In this document: positions 34,717-43,714 of the stretch, piece by piece
Layout: each line of letters opens with the position of its first letter
Numbering within the stretch: position 1 is the stretch's first letter
Assembly (NCBI GenBank): GCA_039978075.1
Contig: JBDWCA010000002.1
Location: 434,001 to 498,000 of the forward strand
Source: Anderseniella sp039978075
Lineage (GTDB): Bacteria > Pseudomonadota > Alphaproteobacteria > Rhizobiales > Aestuariivirgaceae
Length of the DNA stretch: 64,000 bases
Reading direction: 5' to 3'
Program-made: the position numbers and the translations under genes
Notes under the pieces: generated by a model
The model's database searches: none
What the model saw: the letters and a program-made list of their open reading frames with translations, nothing else
Told to the model about the DNA's origin: nothing

Positions 34717-36147
34717 TCATCCAAAAATCTTCAGCCATCCTATGATACGGCGAACCATGGGTTTGGATGGCAGGTCGGCATAATAACTTGTCGCGGCTCG
34801 TTTGGAAACTTCGCTCAATGTCGGATATGCCGCGACCATGTCTATCATGGCCTTGATCTTTAGTCCTGACGAAATCGCCATTGCCCACGGTTGAATCAGG
34901 TCTCCGGCATTGGGCGCCACGATCGAACAGCCCAGTATCTCGCCCTTTGACGAGACGACCGCCTTGATCAGGCCGGTCGTCTTGCGCTCCGCCCGCGCCC
35001 GGTCATTTTCCTTGAAGTGCCAGCGCAGTACCTTGTGGCCGGGATGGCTGTCTGTCGCCTGTGCTTCTGTCAGGCCGATATGGGCCAGTTCAGGGTCGGT
35101 ATAGGTCACCCACGGGATGATTTTCGTTTCGTTGGTGATCGGCAGGCGGAACAGGACTGACTTGATGACAAGGCCGGCCTGGTAGCCGGCAACGTGGGTG
35201 AACTGCAGCCCGCCGGCCACATCACCGATGGCGTAGACCTTGCGGTTTGTGCTGCGCAGGCCCTTGTCCACCTTGATGCCGCGCCGGTCATACTCAATAC
35301 CGGCAGCTTCGAGATTGAGGCCTTCGACGTTTGCAACGCGCCCGGCTGCAACCAGCAGGTGCGAGCCTGACAGTTTTTCAGGTTTGCCGTTATCACCTTC
35401 CAGCGTGATCTCGATGGCTTTGGATTTGCCGGCCTTGGCGATACCGGTAATCTTGGCGCCGGCACGGATGTCGATGCCTTCGTCCCGCAGGTGATCAAGC
35501 ACAATGGCTGTCAGTTCAGGATCATCCTTGCCAAGCGGCTGAAACGCTTCCAGGACCGTGACCCTGGCGCCAAGCCGGCGATGGGCCTGAGCCATTTCCA
35601 TGCCGATAGGGCCGCCGCCGATAATGATCAGGTGCGCCGGCAGCGTGGTATTGTCGAAAACCGTCTCGTTGGTGAAATAGTCGACGCTGTCCAGGCCGGG
35701 AATTGGCGGTGCAGACGGCGATGAACCTGTTGCCACGACAATCCGGCGTGCCTTGATCCGGTTGCCGCCTGCCTCAACGGTTTCGCCGTCGACAAACTTT
35801 GCCGCATCGCGGATCACCGTGACGCCGAGGCCTTCAAAGCGTTCCTGGCTGTCATGTGGTGCAATGCCGGCAATGACGTCTTTCACGTGAGCCATGGTCT
35901 TGGCGAAGTCAACTTTCGGGGTCTGTGCCGCAACTCCGAATTCGACGCCGGAGGAAAACGCATGCGCATGCTTGCCCGCTGCCAATAGGGCCTTTGAGGG
36001 GACGCAGCCGTAATTCAGGCAGTCACCGCCCATTTTGCCTTTTTCGATCAGAACGACTTTTTCGCCGAACTGGCTGGCTGCTGCAGCGACGCTCAGGCCG
36101 CCGGAGCCTGCGCCGATCACGCAGATATCGCAGGTAATTTCAGTCAT
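34717..36147 (-). CDS. FAD-dependent pyridine nucleotide-disulfide oxidoreductase (mercuric reductase/lipoamide dehydrogenase-like)
   Basis: The 476-residue protein has CVIGAGSGGLSVAAAASQFG for FAD, the redox-active disulfide in GGDCLNYGCVPSKAL, a second dinucleotide site IIIGGGPIGMEMAQAHRRLG, and the C-terminal dimer region. The C-terminus lacks the CC pair of true mercuric reductase and the HxxxxE of lipoamide dehydrogenase is not evident, so the substrate is open. The neighbour upstream is a TVP38-type membrane protein; the two families often travel together or are fused. The ATG at 36147 is preferred over 36189 as it directly precedes the FAD fold. Confidence 0.9.
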   Translation of the reverse strand: MTEITCDICVIGAGSGGLSVAAAASQFGEKVVLIEKGKMGGDCLNYGCVPSKALLAAGKHAHAFSSGVEFGVAAQTPKVDFAKTMAHVKDVIAGIAPHDSQERFEGLGVTVIRDAAKFVDGETVEAGGNRIKARRIVVATGSSPSAPPIPGLDSVDYFTNETVFDNTTLPAHLIIIGGGPIGMEMAQAHRRLGARVTVLEAFQPLGKDDPELTAIVLDHLRDEGIDIRAGAKITGIAKAGKSKAIEITLEGDNGKPEKLSGSHLLVAAGRVANVEGLNLEAAGIEYDRRGIKVDKGLRSTNRKVYAIGDVAGGLQFTHVAGYQAGLVIKSVLFRLPITNETKIIPWVTYTDPELAHIGLTEAQATDSHPGHKVLRWHFKENDRARAERKTTGLIKAVVSSKGEILGCSIVAPNAGDLIQPWAMAISSGLKIKAMIDMVAAYPTLSEVSKRAATSYYADLPSKPMVRRIIGWLKIFG

Positions 36148-36234
36148 GGAAGTGCCTTTCGGGCCTTTTTGCAGGCCCTTTATATACATGAATTTCTGGA
36201 ATTCGTTGAGGCTGGCCGCGAACGGCCTGCGAAC

Positions 36235-37071
36235 TCACGCTTCGCCACTGGTTGCTTTTTTCCGGGCACGCAGTTTTTTCACCACGACCGGGATCAGGGC
36301 CACCACACCCAGTGCGGCGAATGCCGCCAGCAATTGCGGTGTCACCAGCGCACCCGCATCAAGGGCAAATTCACAATTGGCGGCACCGTTTTCCGAAACG
36401 CAGGTTTGATATGCGGCTCTCTGCTCGGTGATGATCGAATCCAGTCCGGAACCGAGCACTGAAAATGCGAATGTGCCGGGGATAATGCCGATAAGTGTGG
36501 TGATTGCGTAGGTGCCCAGGCCGACGCCTGCAATCGCGGGCGCTATGTTGACCAGCCAGAACGGGAATACCGGCACCAGCCGCAGGAACAACATGTAATT
36601 GAATGCGTCTTCGCGAAACCCGCCGGACAATTTTTCCATCCACGGACCTGCGCGACTGGCGAGTGTGTCACCAAGCGAAGTCTTCGCAGCCAGAAAGATG
36701 GCAACCGCACCGGCAGTGGCGGCAGCAACGGTGAATACGCCGCCCAGCAACCAGCCGAACAGGAAGCCGCCGAGAATGGTCAACAAGGCGGCACCGGGCA
36801 ATGAAAATGCGACTGCGGCTACATAAATCGCCACATAGGCAGCGGCTGCCAGAACGGAATTGTCGGCTACATATGCCATCAGGGCATCGCGATTGTCGGC
36901 AATGGCGGTAAGGGAGAGGTATTTGTGTAAACCTGATGCATAAACTGCGGCAATACCGCCCAGCAATATCACCAGAGGGGCCCAGCGTTTCAGATTTGCT
37001 GCAACACCGGACGGACGGGCAGTGCCCGCTTCAGCTACGTTTCCAGACATTTTTTCTTGTTCTTTCTTCAT
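36235..37071 (-). CDS. TVP38/TMEM64 family membrane protein (VTT domain)
   Basis: The 278-residue protein has an N-terminal helix at ~30-50, a VTT (SNARE-associated) core with FSLPGAALLTILGGFLFGWL, FREDAFNYMLFLRLVPVFPF and NIAPAIAGVGLGTYAITTLIG, and a C-terminal helix. Family members are thought to move or scramble lipids in the inner membrane; bacterial roles are mostly unknown. The frame extends to 37401 but that part is not protein-like; ATG at 37071 is used, with 37050 as the alternative. It starts the three-gene minus-strand group with the oxidoreductase and the kinase. Confidence 0.88.
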   Translation of the reverse strand: MKKEQEKMSGNVAEAGTARPSGVAANLKRWAPLVILLGGIAAVYASGLHKYLSLTAIADNRDALMAYVADNSVLAAAAYVAIYVAAVAFSLPGAALLTILGGFLFGWLLGGVFTVAAATAGAVAIFLAAKTSLGDTLASRAGPWMEKLSGGFREDAFNYMLFLRLVPVFPFWLVNIAPAIAGVGLGTYAITTLIGIIPGTFAFSVLGSGLDSIITEQRAAYQTCVSENGAANCEFALDAGALVTPQLLAAFAALGVVALIPVVVKKLRARKKATSGEA

Positions 37072-37293
37072 CTGTATGAGTAAGGCGTGATCTGCGCCGG
37101 ATTGCAACCAAATGACGTGTTCATGACTTTGCTCGCTCACCAGTTTTGTAAGACCACAGGAGTTGGCGCGAAGATGTCGCAGAACGTGAATTGAAGAAAG
37201 GGGGTGTAAACTGCTTGTGAAAAGGTATGACCACAGGTGAGAATTTGGTGTTCGCCCTGTTATCAGGGGCAGCAAATAGATACGCCGCGCGAA

Positions 37294-37322
37294 TTGACTT
37301 GTTGCCGTTGCGCCCGTATAAG
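37294..37322 (+). promoter_or_regulatory. sigma-70-type promoter for rpmH-rnpA
   Basis: TTGACT (37294-37299) and TATAAG (37317-37322) are 17 bases apart, about 100 bases before rpmH and in its direction. The rest of the 351-base space between the TVP38 gene and rpmH (37072-37422) shows no gene; there are no TTATNCACA boxes that would mark an origin. Confidence 0.65.
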
Positions 37323-37422
37323 CCGCGCAGGATTTCATCCGGTGATCACTATTCAGCATGCTTGACGTTTTGGCGTCGCGGCCTGATACGACCGGAAACA
37401 TGAAGATTTTGGAGATTTAGCC

Positions 37423-37557
37423 ATGAAACGCACGTTTCAACCCAGTAATCTTGTTCGCAAGCGCCGCCACGGCTTCCGTGCCCGCATGGCAACTGTCGGC
37501 GGCCGCAAGGTCATTGCACGTCGCCGCGCGCGCGGTCGCTCCAAGCTGAGCGCCTGA
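37423..37557 (+). CDS. rpmH: 50S ribosomal protein L34
   Basis: The 44-residue basic protein has the L34 sequence MKRTFQPSNLVRKRRHGFRA at its start and RRRARGRSKLSA at its end; both are family hallmarks. It is a small rRNA-binding protein of the large subunit. A GGAG site lies eight bases before the ATG. It is followed by rnpA, the classical order. Confidence 0.98.
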   Translation: MKRTFQPSNLVRKRRHGFRARMATVGGRKVIARRRARGRSKLSA

Positions 37558-37638
37558 TCGGCCGGCCCGCTGGTTGACCCGTGAATTGCGTTGCGCTTTT
37601 CCGGCAGCCTTTGCGCACTTCGCAGTGGAACTCCTTCA

Positions 37639-38034
37639 TTGATACAAATTCTAAAGCGACGGCAGGACTTCCTGGCCGCCGCCGCAGCGCTTGTGTGCGC
37701 GCGCAAGGGTTGTGTTGTGCAGGCAAGGGTTCGTGATGATGCAGGCGAGCCGCGCATCGGCTTTACCGTTACCCGCAAACTTGGCAATGCAGTGGTGCGA
37801 AACCGCATTAAAAGACGTTTGCGAGAAGCAGTTCGTGTCGCATCAGGGCTGGACCTTAGGCGCGGGCATGACTATGTGTTCATCGGACGCGCAGCCACGT
37901 TGGCTCAGGACTTCAGGGATTTGACGGGTGACATTGTTTTTGCAACGCAAAGGCTGAACGACGGCAAAGGTGATCCGCCACGCTCGCGTGGCAGGACACG
38001 CAGCAGTCGCGGTCGTGCAGGAACTCGAAAATAA
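37639..38034 (+). CDS. rnpA: ribonuclease P protein component
   Basis: From TTG at 37639 the protein has 131 residues, beginning MIQILKRRQDFLAA. The family signature is GFTVTRKLGNAVVRNRIKRR, followed by LREAVR. It binds the RNase P RNA and helps cleave tRNA leaders. A TTG at 37591 in the same frame is possible, but the extra 16 residues do not resemble the family. The C-terminal tail is long and Arg/Ser-rich (RSRGRTRSSRGRAGTRK). The yidD gene usual after rnpA is not seen in the 65-base gap before yidC. Confidence 0.93.
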   Translation: MIQILKRRQDFLAAAAALVCARKGCVVQARVRDDAGEPRIGFTVTRKLGNAVVRNRIKRRLREAVRVASGLDLRRGHDYVFIGRAATLAQDFRDLTGDIVFATQRLNDGKGDPPRSRGRTRSSRGRAGTRK

Positions 38035-38099
38035 CAAGTAACGCTCAGGCGTAAACGGGGATGAGCCGCCAGAAGCGGCTAGAGGCAGGACCGGACATC

Positions 38100-39950
38100 A
38101 TGAATAGTGACATCAAGAACTATATTCTGGCGATAGCGTTATCGTTGGGCGTGATTGTTCTGTGGCAGATGTATTTCCCTCAACCCGGGCGGCAGCAGGC
38201 TGAGCAACAGCAGCAGCAACAACAACAGCAGTCTGCTCAAGGCACCACAACACAATCCGGCGACACCGGCGTGCCGCAGGCACCTGCAGCAGGAACTGGC
38301 GCCGGCGTACCCCAGGCGGCCCCGGGCGGGTCGGTCGTTCCGGGTGCAGCGCTGGGCCTGCCTCGTGAAGCGGTTCTGGAACAGAGCGCACGGGTTAAAA
38401 TTGATACACCGGTTTTGTCCGGCAGCATAAATCTTAAAGGTGCCCGCCTCGATGATCTTCGGTTGAAAGAATATCACGAGACGGTGGATGACACCTCGCC
38501 GACCATCATACTGTTGTCTCCGACAGGCAGTACCGGCGCATTTTTCACCGAGCAGGGCTGGGTCGCACCGACCGGCCAGACCTTCAAACTGCCGAGTTCA
38601 GAGACCGTCTGGTCGACGTCCGGGAACACGACCCTGACACCATCCGCCCCTGTCACATTACAGTGGGACAATGGCGAAGGCCTGCTGTTTGAACAGACGT
38701 TCTCGATCGATGACAATTACATGGTGACGGTCCGCCAGGACATCACCAACAACACGTCCGCTGCGGTCAATGTGTTTCCCTATGCCCGCGTACAGCGCAT
38801 CGGTATTCCGGAGATCACCGGCATCTACGTGCTGCACGAAGGCCTGCTGAGTGTGCTGGATGATACACTTGAAGAACTGACGTACTCTGATGCGCAGGAC
38901 AATGGCACCAGTGCTTACTCGTCCAAAAGCACCGGTGGCTGGCTTGGCATCACGGACAAGTACTGGGCCGCAACCCTGATCCCGGATCAGAAAATGAATG
39001 TCACCGGATCGCTTCGGCACCTGACCATCGCCAACAATAACGCGTTTCAGGCCGACTATCTTGCAACCCAGCCGATCAGTGCGGCACCGGGGGCAAAAGC
39101 GAGCATTGAAAGCCGCGTGTTTGCCGGGGCCAAGAAGAGCTATCTGATCGACAGTTATCAGGAAGACCTAGGCATCAGCAATTTTGAGCTGATGATTGAC
39201 TGGGGCTGGTTCTATTTCATCACCAAGCCACTGTTCAAGGTGCTGCACTATTTCAATGCAATGGTAGGCAATTTCGGTATCGCCATCCTCATTGTCACGG
39301 TGTTGCTCAAGCTGTTGTTCTTCCCGCTGCAGAACAAGTCCTACGCCTCGATGAGCAAGATGAAGAAGCTGGCGCCTGAAATGGAGAAGATCAAGACGCG
39401 GTTCCCGGATGATCGTACCAAGCAGCAGCAGGCGATGATGGAGATGTACAAGAAAGAGGAGGTCTCGCCGCTATCAGGCTGTTGGCCGATCCTTATCCAG
39501 ATTCCGGTATTCTTTGCGCTTTACAAGGTGATCTACGTCACAATCGAGATGCGCCATGCACCGTTCTTCGGCTGGCTGCAGGATCTGTCGGCACCGGATC
39601 CGACCAGCCTTTTCAACCTGTTCGGACTGTTGCCGTTTACCCCGCCGACATTCCTGCTGATAGGTGTCCTGCCAATTCTCATGGGCATCACCATGTGGAT
39701 ACAGATGCGTCTCAACCCGGCCCCGCCAGATCCGATTCAGGCGCAGATATTCAACTGGATGCCGTTGTTCTTTACCTTCCTTCTGGCCTCATTCCCGGCC
39801 GGACTGGTGCTGTACTGGACATGGAACAATTTCCTGTCGATCCTGCAGCAGTCGTACATCATGAAGAAGCACGGCGTTGATATAAACCTGCTCGGCAACA
39901 TCAAGGCCTCGCTTGGCCTGGACAAGAAAAAGGACCAGCCGGGGGAATAA
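38100..39950 (+). CDS. yidC: membrane protein insertase YidC
   Basis: The 616-residue protein has an N-terminal anchor (KNYILAIALSLGVIVLWQMY), a Gln-rich stretch at ~40-55 and a Pro/Gly-rich linker, the large periplasmic P1 domain (~100-350), and the conserved five-helix core with GNFGIAILIVTVLLKLLFFP, KLAPEMEKIKTRFPDD and GCWPILIQIPVFFALYKVI. It inserts and folds inner-membrane proteins, alone or with SecYEG. Start at 38100 rather than 38061, because the anchor begins there. It sits in the rpmH-rnpA-yidC-engB order. Confidence 0.97.
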   Translation: MNSDIKNYILAIALSLGVIVLWQMYFPQPGRQQAEQQQQQQQQQSAQGTTTQSGDTGVPQAPAAGTGAGVPQAAPGGSVVPGAALGLPREAVLEQSARVKIDTPVLSGSINLKGARLDDLRLKEYHETVDDTSPTIILLSPTGSTGAFFTEQGWVAPTGQTFKLPSSETVWSTSGNTTLTPSAPVTLQWDNGEGLLFEQTFSIDDNYMVTVRQDITNNTSAAVNVFPYARVQRIGIPEITGIYVLHEGLLSVLDDTLEELTYSDAQDNGTSAYSSKSTGGWLGITDKYWAATLIPDQKMNVTGSLRHLTIANNNAFQADYLATQPISAAPGAKASIESRVFAGAKKSYLIDSYQEDLGISNFELMIDWGWFYFITKPLFKVLHYFNAMVGNFGIAILIVTVLLKLLFFPLQNKSYASMSKMKKLAPEMEKIKTRFPDDRTKQQQAMMEMYKKEEVSPLSGCWPILIQIPVFFALYKVIYVTIEMRHAPFFGWLQDLSAPDPTSLFNLFGLLPFTPPTFLLIGVLPILMGITMWIQMRLNPAPPDPIQAQIFNWMPLFFTFLLASFPAGLVLYWTWNNFLSILQQSYIMKKHGVDINLLGNIKASLGLDKKKDQPGE

Positions 39951-39979
39951 TCCGGCTGACCTGTCAACAGGCCCTAGCC

Positions 39980-40615
39980 ATGCGAGAGTACGAACCGGAA
40001 GAAATTGAGCGCGGCAGGCTGCTGTTTGCCGGGCAGACGGAATTTCGCATGGGCGCTGCCAGGCTGTCGCAACTGCCGCCGGAGTACTTGGTTGAGGTGG
40101 CCTTTGCTGGCAGGTCGAATGTCGGCAAATCCTCGCTGCTTAATGCACTGACCGGTCGCAAGGACATTGCGCGCACCTCTAACACGCCCGGCCGCACCCG
40201 CGAGCTCAACTACTTTGAACTGGCAGAGGGCGCAGTGGCCCTTGTCGACATGCCCGGATACGGTTATGCGCGAGCAACCAAGACACTGGTCAAGGCCTGG
40301 CAGTCGATCATCATGGGATATCTGCAAGGCCGGCCAAACCTGCGCCGGGTATTTGTGTTGATCGATTCACGCCACGGCATCAAGCAGATTGATCTGGAGA
40401 CGCTGGATCAGCTTGACGAAGCTGCCGTGAGCTACCAGATCGTGCTGACCAAGGCAGACAAAATCAAGCAGGGCGAACGTGATGCCGTTCTTGCAGCAAC
40501 CGCCAAGGCGATCGCCAAGCGTCCAGCGGCATATCCGGACACCATCATCACATCGTCGGCCAAGGGCTGGGGCGTGCCGGAACTGCGGGCGGAAATCGCC
40601 AGCATGCAAAGCTGA
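39980..40615 (+). CDS. engB: ribosome biogenesis GTPase YihA/YsxC (EngB)
   Basis: The 211-residue GTPase has the G1 loop AGRSNVGKSSLLNALTGR, the G2 Thr in SNTPGRTRELNYF, G3 in LVDMPGYGYA, and the G4 TKAD in IVLTKADKIKQGE. It is needed for late assembly of the 50S subunit. It lies 29 bases after yidC, the usual alphaproteobacterial placement, and ahead of argB with its own promoter. Confidence 0.96.
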   Translation: MREYEPEEIERGRLLFAGQTEFRMGAARLSQLPPEYLVEVAFAGRSNVGKSSLLNALTGRKDIARTSNTPGRTRELNYFELAEGAVALVDMPGYGYARATKTLVKAWQSIIMGYLQGRPNLRRVFVLIDSRHGIKQIDLETLDQLDEAAVSYQIVLTKADKIKQGERDAVLAATAKAIAKRPAAYPDTIITSSAKGWGVPELRAEIASMQS

Positions 40616-40658
40616 GAAACCCGGTCGGGTAACCAGCATCACAGCTCAACTGTTTTTC

Positions 40659-40687
40659 TTAGACTTGTGCAGTCGATCGGCTATAAG
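40659..40687 (+). promoter_or_regulatory. sigma-70-type promoter for argB
   Basis: TTAGAC (40659-40664) and TATAAG (40682-40687) are 17 bases apart, with the argB ATG 43 bases downstream. The gap between engB and argB holds no gene. Confidence 0.5.
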
Positions 40688-40730
40688 GCGGGGCTGGCAC
40701 CTGAACAGTATTCTCTGGGTCTTTAAAATC

Positions 40731-41630
40731 ATGTCGGACGTTCAACAACCTCAGACCATTGCGCGCATTCTGTCGGAAGCGCTGCCCTTCATGCAGCTCT
40801 ACGACAATCAGGTGATTGTCGTGAAATATGGTGGTCACGCCATGGTCGATCCGGAGCTGTCGCGCAAGTTTGCCCGTGACATTGTCCAGATGAAGCAATC
40901 GGGCTTCAATCCGATTGTCGTGCATGGCGGCGGCCCGCAAATCGGTGCCATGCTGGATCGTCTGAAAATTGAATCCCGGTTTGAAGACGGCTTGCGCGTG
41001 ACCGACAAGGCAACCATGGAAGTGGTTGAAATGGTACTGGCCGGTTCGATCAACTCGTCCGTCGTGTCCGATATACAGGCCGTAGGCGGCAAGGCCATCG
41101 GGATTTCCGGCAAGGACGGCAATCTGTGCGTTGCAAAAAAGCTTGAGCGGACCCGTATAAATGCTGACACCGGTAAACAGGAACTGGTCGACCTGGGATT
41201 TGTGGGCGATCCCGGGCAGATCAATCCGGACATCCTGCACACCATAATTCAGTCCGAAACCGTACCGGTGATCGCACCGATCGCGACCTCCCGTGACGGT
41301 GAAACCTATAACGTCAACGCGGATACGTTTGCCGGCGCCATTGCGGTTGCCATGAAGGCCAAGCGCCTGCTGCTGCTGACCGATGTTGCAGGGGTGCTGG
41401 ACAAGGACAAGAACCTGATACCGGAACTGACGCTCGCCCAGATCAGCGAATTGGCCAATGACGGCACCATTTCCGGCGGCATGATCCCCAAGCTGGAAAG
41501 TTGTGCATCCGTTGTACGTGGCGGTGTCGAAGGCGTCGTGATCACCGATGGCCGGGTACCGCACTGTGTGCTGCTCGAACTGCTGACACCGCACGGTGTC
41601 GGTACCCGTATTTCCGAACGCAAGGTTTAA
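40731..41630 (+). CDS. argB: acetylglutamate kinase
   Basis: The 299-residue protein has VVKYGGHAM, VVHGGGPQIGAMLDRL, NADTFAGAIAVAMKAKRLLL and LTDVAGVLDKD, all hallmark segments of N-acetylglutamate kinase. It phosphorylates N-acetylglutamate in the second step of arginine synthesis and is normally feedback-inhibited by arginine. The open frame reaches back to 40479, but family similarity begins at MSDVQQPQTIARIL. A HAD phosphatase gene follows after seven bases. Confidence 0.97.
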   Translation: MSDVQQPQTIARILSEALPFMQLYDNQVIVVKYGGHAMVDPELSRKFARDIVQMKQSGFNPIVVHGGGPQIGAMLDRLKIESRFEDGLRVTDKATMEVVEMVLAGSINSSVVSDIQAVGGKAIGISGKDGNLCVAKKLERTRINADTGKQELVDLGFVGDPGQINPDILHTIIQSETVPVIAPIATSRDGETYNVNADTFAGAIAVAMKAKRLLLLTDVAGVLDKDKNLIPELTLAQISELANDGTISGGMIPKLESCASVVRGGVEGVVITDGRVPHCVLLELLTPHGVGTRISERKV

Positions 41631-41637
41631 AAACAAC

Positions 41638-42330
41638 ATGTCTGCACCCGGCTTTCATCATGTCGAAACCTGGATATTCGACCTCGACAACACGCTGTAT
41701 CCGGCGTCTTGCCGCCTGTTCGATCAGATTGACGTGCGCATGGGAGATTTCATCTCCGACCTGTTCAAGGTGGACCGAACCCAGGCACGCCGCATTCAGA
41801 AGGACTTTTTCTACAAGTACGGAACCACCCTGCGCGGGCTGATGAGCGAGCACGGCATCAAGCCTGACGCGTTTCTGGACTATGTGCATGATATCGATCA
41901 TTCGCCGGTACCTGCCAACGCAGCGCTTGCCGCCAATCTGGAAGCGCTGCCGGGCCGCAAACTGGTATTCACCAATGGCACGGTGACCCACGCGACCAAT
42001 GTCATGCACCGTATCGGCATCACCCACCTGTTCGACGGCATTTTCGATATTGTGCACTCCGATTTCATTCCCAAGCCCGAGCGCGGGCCCTATGAAAAAT
42101 TCATCTCCGAGCATGAGGTTGATCCTGGCAGGGCGGCCATGTTTGAAGACATAGCCCGAAACCTGGCGGTGCCGCATGATCTTGGCATGACCACGGTTCT
42201 GGTGCATGACGCTGCCAATGAAGACGGCAACAAGATAAACAGCATGACAGGTGACGCAGACGGTGCCCCGCATGTGCATCACACGACATCTGACCTGGCC
42301 GGGTTTCTGGCTGGAATCAAATCCAACTGA
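41638..42330 (+). CDS. pyrimidine 5'-nucleotidase, HAD superfamily
   Basis: The 230-residue protein has the HAD nucleophile motif IFDLDNTLYP, motif II in LVFTNGTVTH, the Lys in FIPKPERGPYEKF and the acidic motif MFEDIARNLAVPHDLG. It belongs to the pyrimidine 5'-nucleotidase branch (like SDT1/YjjG) that sits between argB and dapD in many Rhizobiales. It probably dephosphorylates UMP/CMP or related phosphates. Start at 41638 follows the argB stop by seven bases. Confidence 0.92.
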   Translation: MSAPGFHHVETWIFDLDNTLYPASCRLFDQIDVRMGDFISDLFKVDRTQARRIQKDFFYKYGTTLRGLMSEHGIKPDAFLDYVHDIDHSPVPANAALAANLEALPGRKLVFTNGTVTHATNVMHRIGITHLFDGIFDIVHSDFIPKPERGPYEKFISEHEVDPGRAAMFEDIARNLAVPHDLGMTTVLVHDAANEDGNKINSMTGDADGAPHVHHTTSDLAGFLAGIKSN

Positions 42331-42345
42331 TTTAGGAGCGAAACA

Positions 42346-43191
42346 ATGAGCCACGCTGATCTGCAAGCAACAATCGAACAGGCCTGGGAAGACCGCGACG
42401 CGGTTACACCACAAACGCAAGGGCCGGTTCGCGACAGTGTTGACGAGGCGCTCGGGCTGATGGATTCCGGCAAGGCACGCGTCGCCGAAAAGGGCGCAGA
42501 CGGCAACTGGTCGGTCAACCAATGGCTCAAGCAGGCCGTGCTTTTGTCCTTCCGGCTCAACGACATGGCGCCGATTGCCGGTGGTCCCGGCTCTGCGACC
42601 TGGTGGGACAAGGTACCGTCAAAGTTCGAAGGCTGGGGCGACAATCAATGGCGTGACGCCGGATTCCGCGCAGTGCCCAACTGCACGGTGCGACGCTCTG
42701 CCTATATTGCGCCATCGGTGGTGCTGATGCCGTCCTTCGTCAATCTGGGTGCCTATGTGGACGAGGGCACCATGGTCGACACCTGGGCAACGGTCGGTTC
42801 GTGCGCACAGATCGGCAAGGGCGTACACCTGTCCGGCGGTGTCGGCATCGGTGGCGTTCTGGAGCCGTTGCAGGCAGGCCCGGTTGTCATCGAAGACAAC
42901 TGCTTCATCGGTGCGCGTTCAGAAGTGGTGGAAGGCTGCATTGTCCGCGAAGGCGCCGTGCTCGGCATGGGCGTCTATATCGGCAAGTCCACCAAGATCG
43001 TGGATCGCGCAACCGGTGAGATCATGTATGGCGAAGTGCCGCCCTATTCGGTGGTTGTGTCAGGCACGCTGCCCGGCAAGAACCTGCCCAACGGCGATCC
43101 CGGCCCGTCGCTGTACTGCGCGGTCATCGTCAAGCGCGTTGACGAGCGAACCCGCTCCAAGACGTCCATAAACGAGTTGTTGAGGGATTAA
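42346..43191 (+). CDS. dapD: 2,3,4,5-tetrahydropyridine-2,6-dicarboxylate N-succinyltransferase
   Basis: The 281-residue protein has a helical N-terminal part and a left-handed beta-helix of hexapeptide repeats (VVLMPSFVNLGAYVDEGTMV, GVGIGGVLEP, CFIGARSEVVEG), and the C-terminal VVSGTLPGKNLPNGDPG. It transfers succinyl from succinyl-CoA to tetrahydrodipicolinate in the lysine and meso-diaminopimelate route. dapE lies 523 bases downstream and takes the product two steps later. Confidence 0.97.
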   Translation: MSHADLQATIEQAWEDRDAVTPQTQGPVRDSVDEALGLMDSGKARVAEKGADGNWSVNQWLKQAVLLSFRLNDMAPIAGGPGSATWWDKVPSKFEGWGDNQWRDAGFRAVPNCTVRRSAYIAPSVVLMPSFVNLGAYVDEGTMVDTWATVGSCAQIGKGVHLSGGVGIGGVLEPLQAGPVVIEDNCFIGARSEVVEGCIVREGAVLGMGVYIGKSTKIVDRATGEIMYGEVPPYSVVVSGTLPGKNLPNGDPGPSLYCAVIVKRVDERTRSKTSINELLRD

Positions 43192-43268
43192 GGCAGCAAG
43201 CTTCCATTTTAGCGCGAATCCGGGCAGTTTCCGCTCACCGGGGCGGCAACAATGGAGTTGAGATTCCA

Positions 43269-43643
43269 ATGGAACTTTTTCTGTCACTAGACGGCCGGAT
43301 TGGCCGCGGCAAATTCTGGCTTGGCTTGTTGGCGCTTGTCATTGCCAATTTTGTGCTTTCGTTCGTGCTGGCTTTTGCCGGATTAATGAGTGTGGATCCG
43401 GTAACTGGCATGCCCGCCGGCGCGGGCTACTGGATTGGAGTTCTGGTTCTGATTGCCATAATGATCTGGCCGTCCATCTGCGTGTATGGAAAACGCTTTC
43501 ACGATCGTGACAAATCGGCCTGGTGGATGCTGATCAGCTTCATACCGATTGTCGGAGTGATCTGGCTTCTCATCGAATGCGGCCTGCTGCAGGGAACTGA
43601 CGGGCCCAACCGGTTTGGTCCTGACCCGCTTGCAGAAAGATAA
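43269..43643 (+). CDS. DUF805 domain-containing membrane protein
   Basis: The 124-residue protein has a DUF805 layout: the N-terminal DGRIGRGKFWLG motif, three to four helices, and VYGKRFHDRDKSAWWMLI with GTDGPNRFGPDP at the end. Its function is unknown; members are common inner-membrane proteins. It has no evident link with lysine synthesis although it lies between dapD and dapE. A strong terminator follows. Confidence 0.92.
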   Translation: MELFLSLDGRIGRGKFWLGLLALVIANFVLSFVLAFAGLMSVDPVTGMPAGAGYWIGVLVLIAIMIWPSICVYGKRFHDRDKSAWWMLISFIPIVGVIWLLIECGLLQGTDGPNRFGPDPLAER

Positions 43644-43667
43644 CTGCACAGACACAGCAATGTTAAT

Positions 43668-43697
43668 CACCCGGCCTCTTGGCCGGGTGTTTTGTTT
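43668..43697 (+). terminator. Rho-independent terminator after the DUF805 gene
   Basis: CACCCGGCC (43668-43676), loop TCTT, GGCCGGGTG (43681-43689), then TTTTGTTT. The nine-base perfect stem with a T-run is a textbook intrinsic terminator. It lies just before dapE, so dapE probably has its own start signal or depends on read-through. Confidence 0.9.
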
Positions 43698-43714
43698 CAG
43701 GTATGGCTTGGCCT

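Noticed and set aside
34717..36147. True mercuric reductase (merA).
   Set aside because: The N-terminal HMA domain and the C-terminal Cys pair are missing and there are no mer genes nearby.
37072..37422. Possible chromosomal origin next to rpmH, as in some bacteria.
   Set aside because: No DnaA boxes, no dnaA or dnaN genes and no AT-rich unwinding region; in alphaproteobacteria the origin is normally elsewhere.
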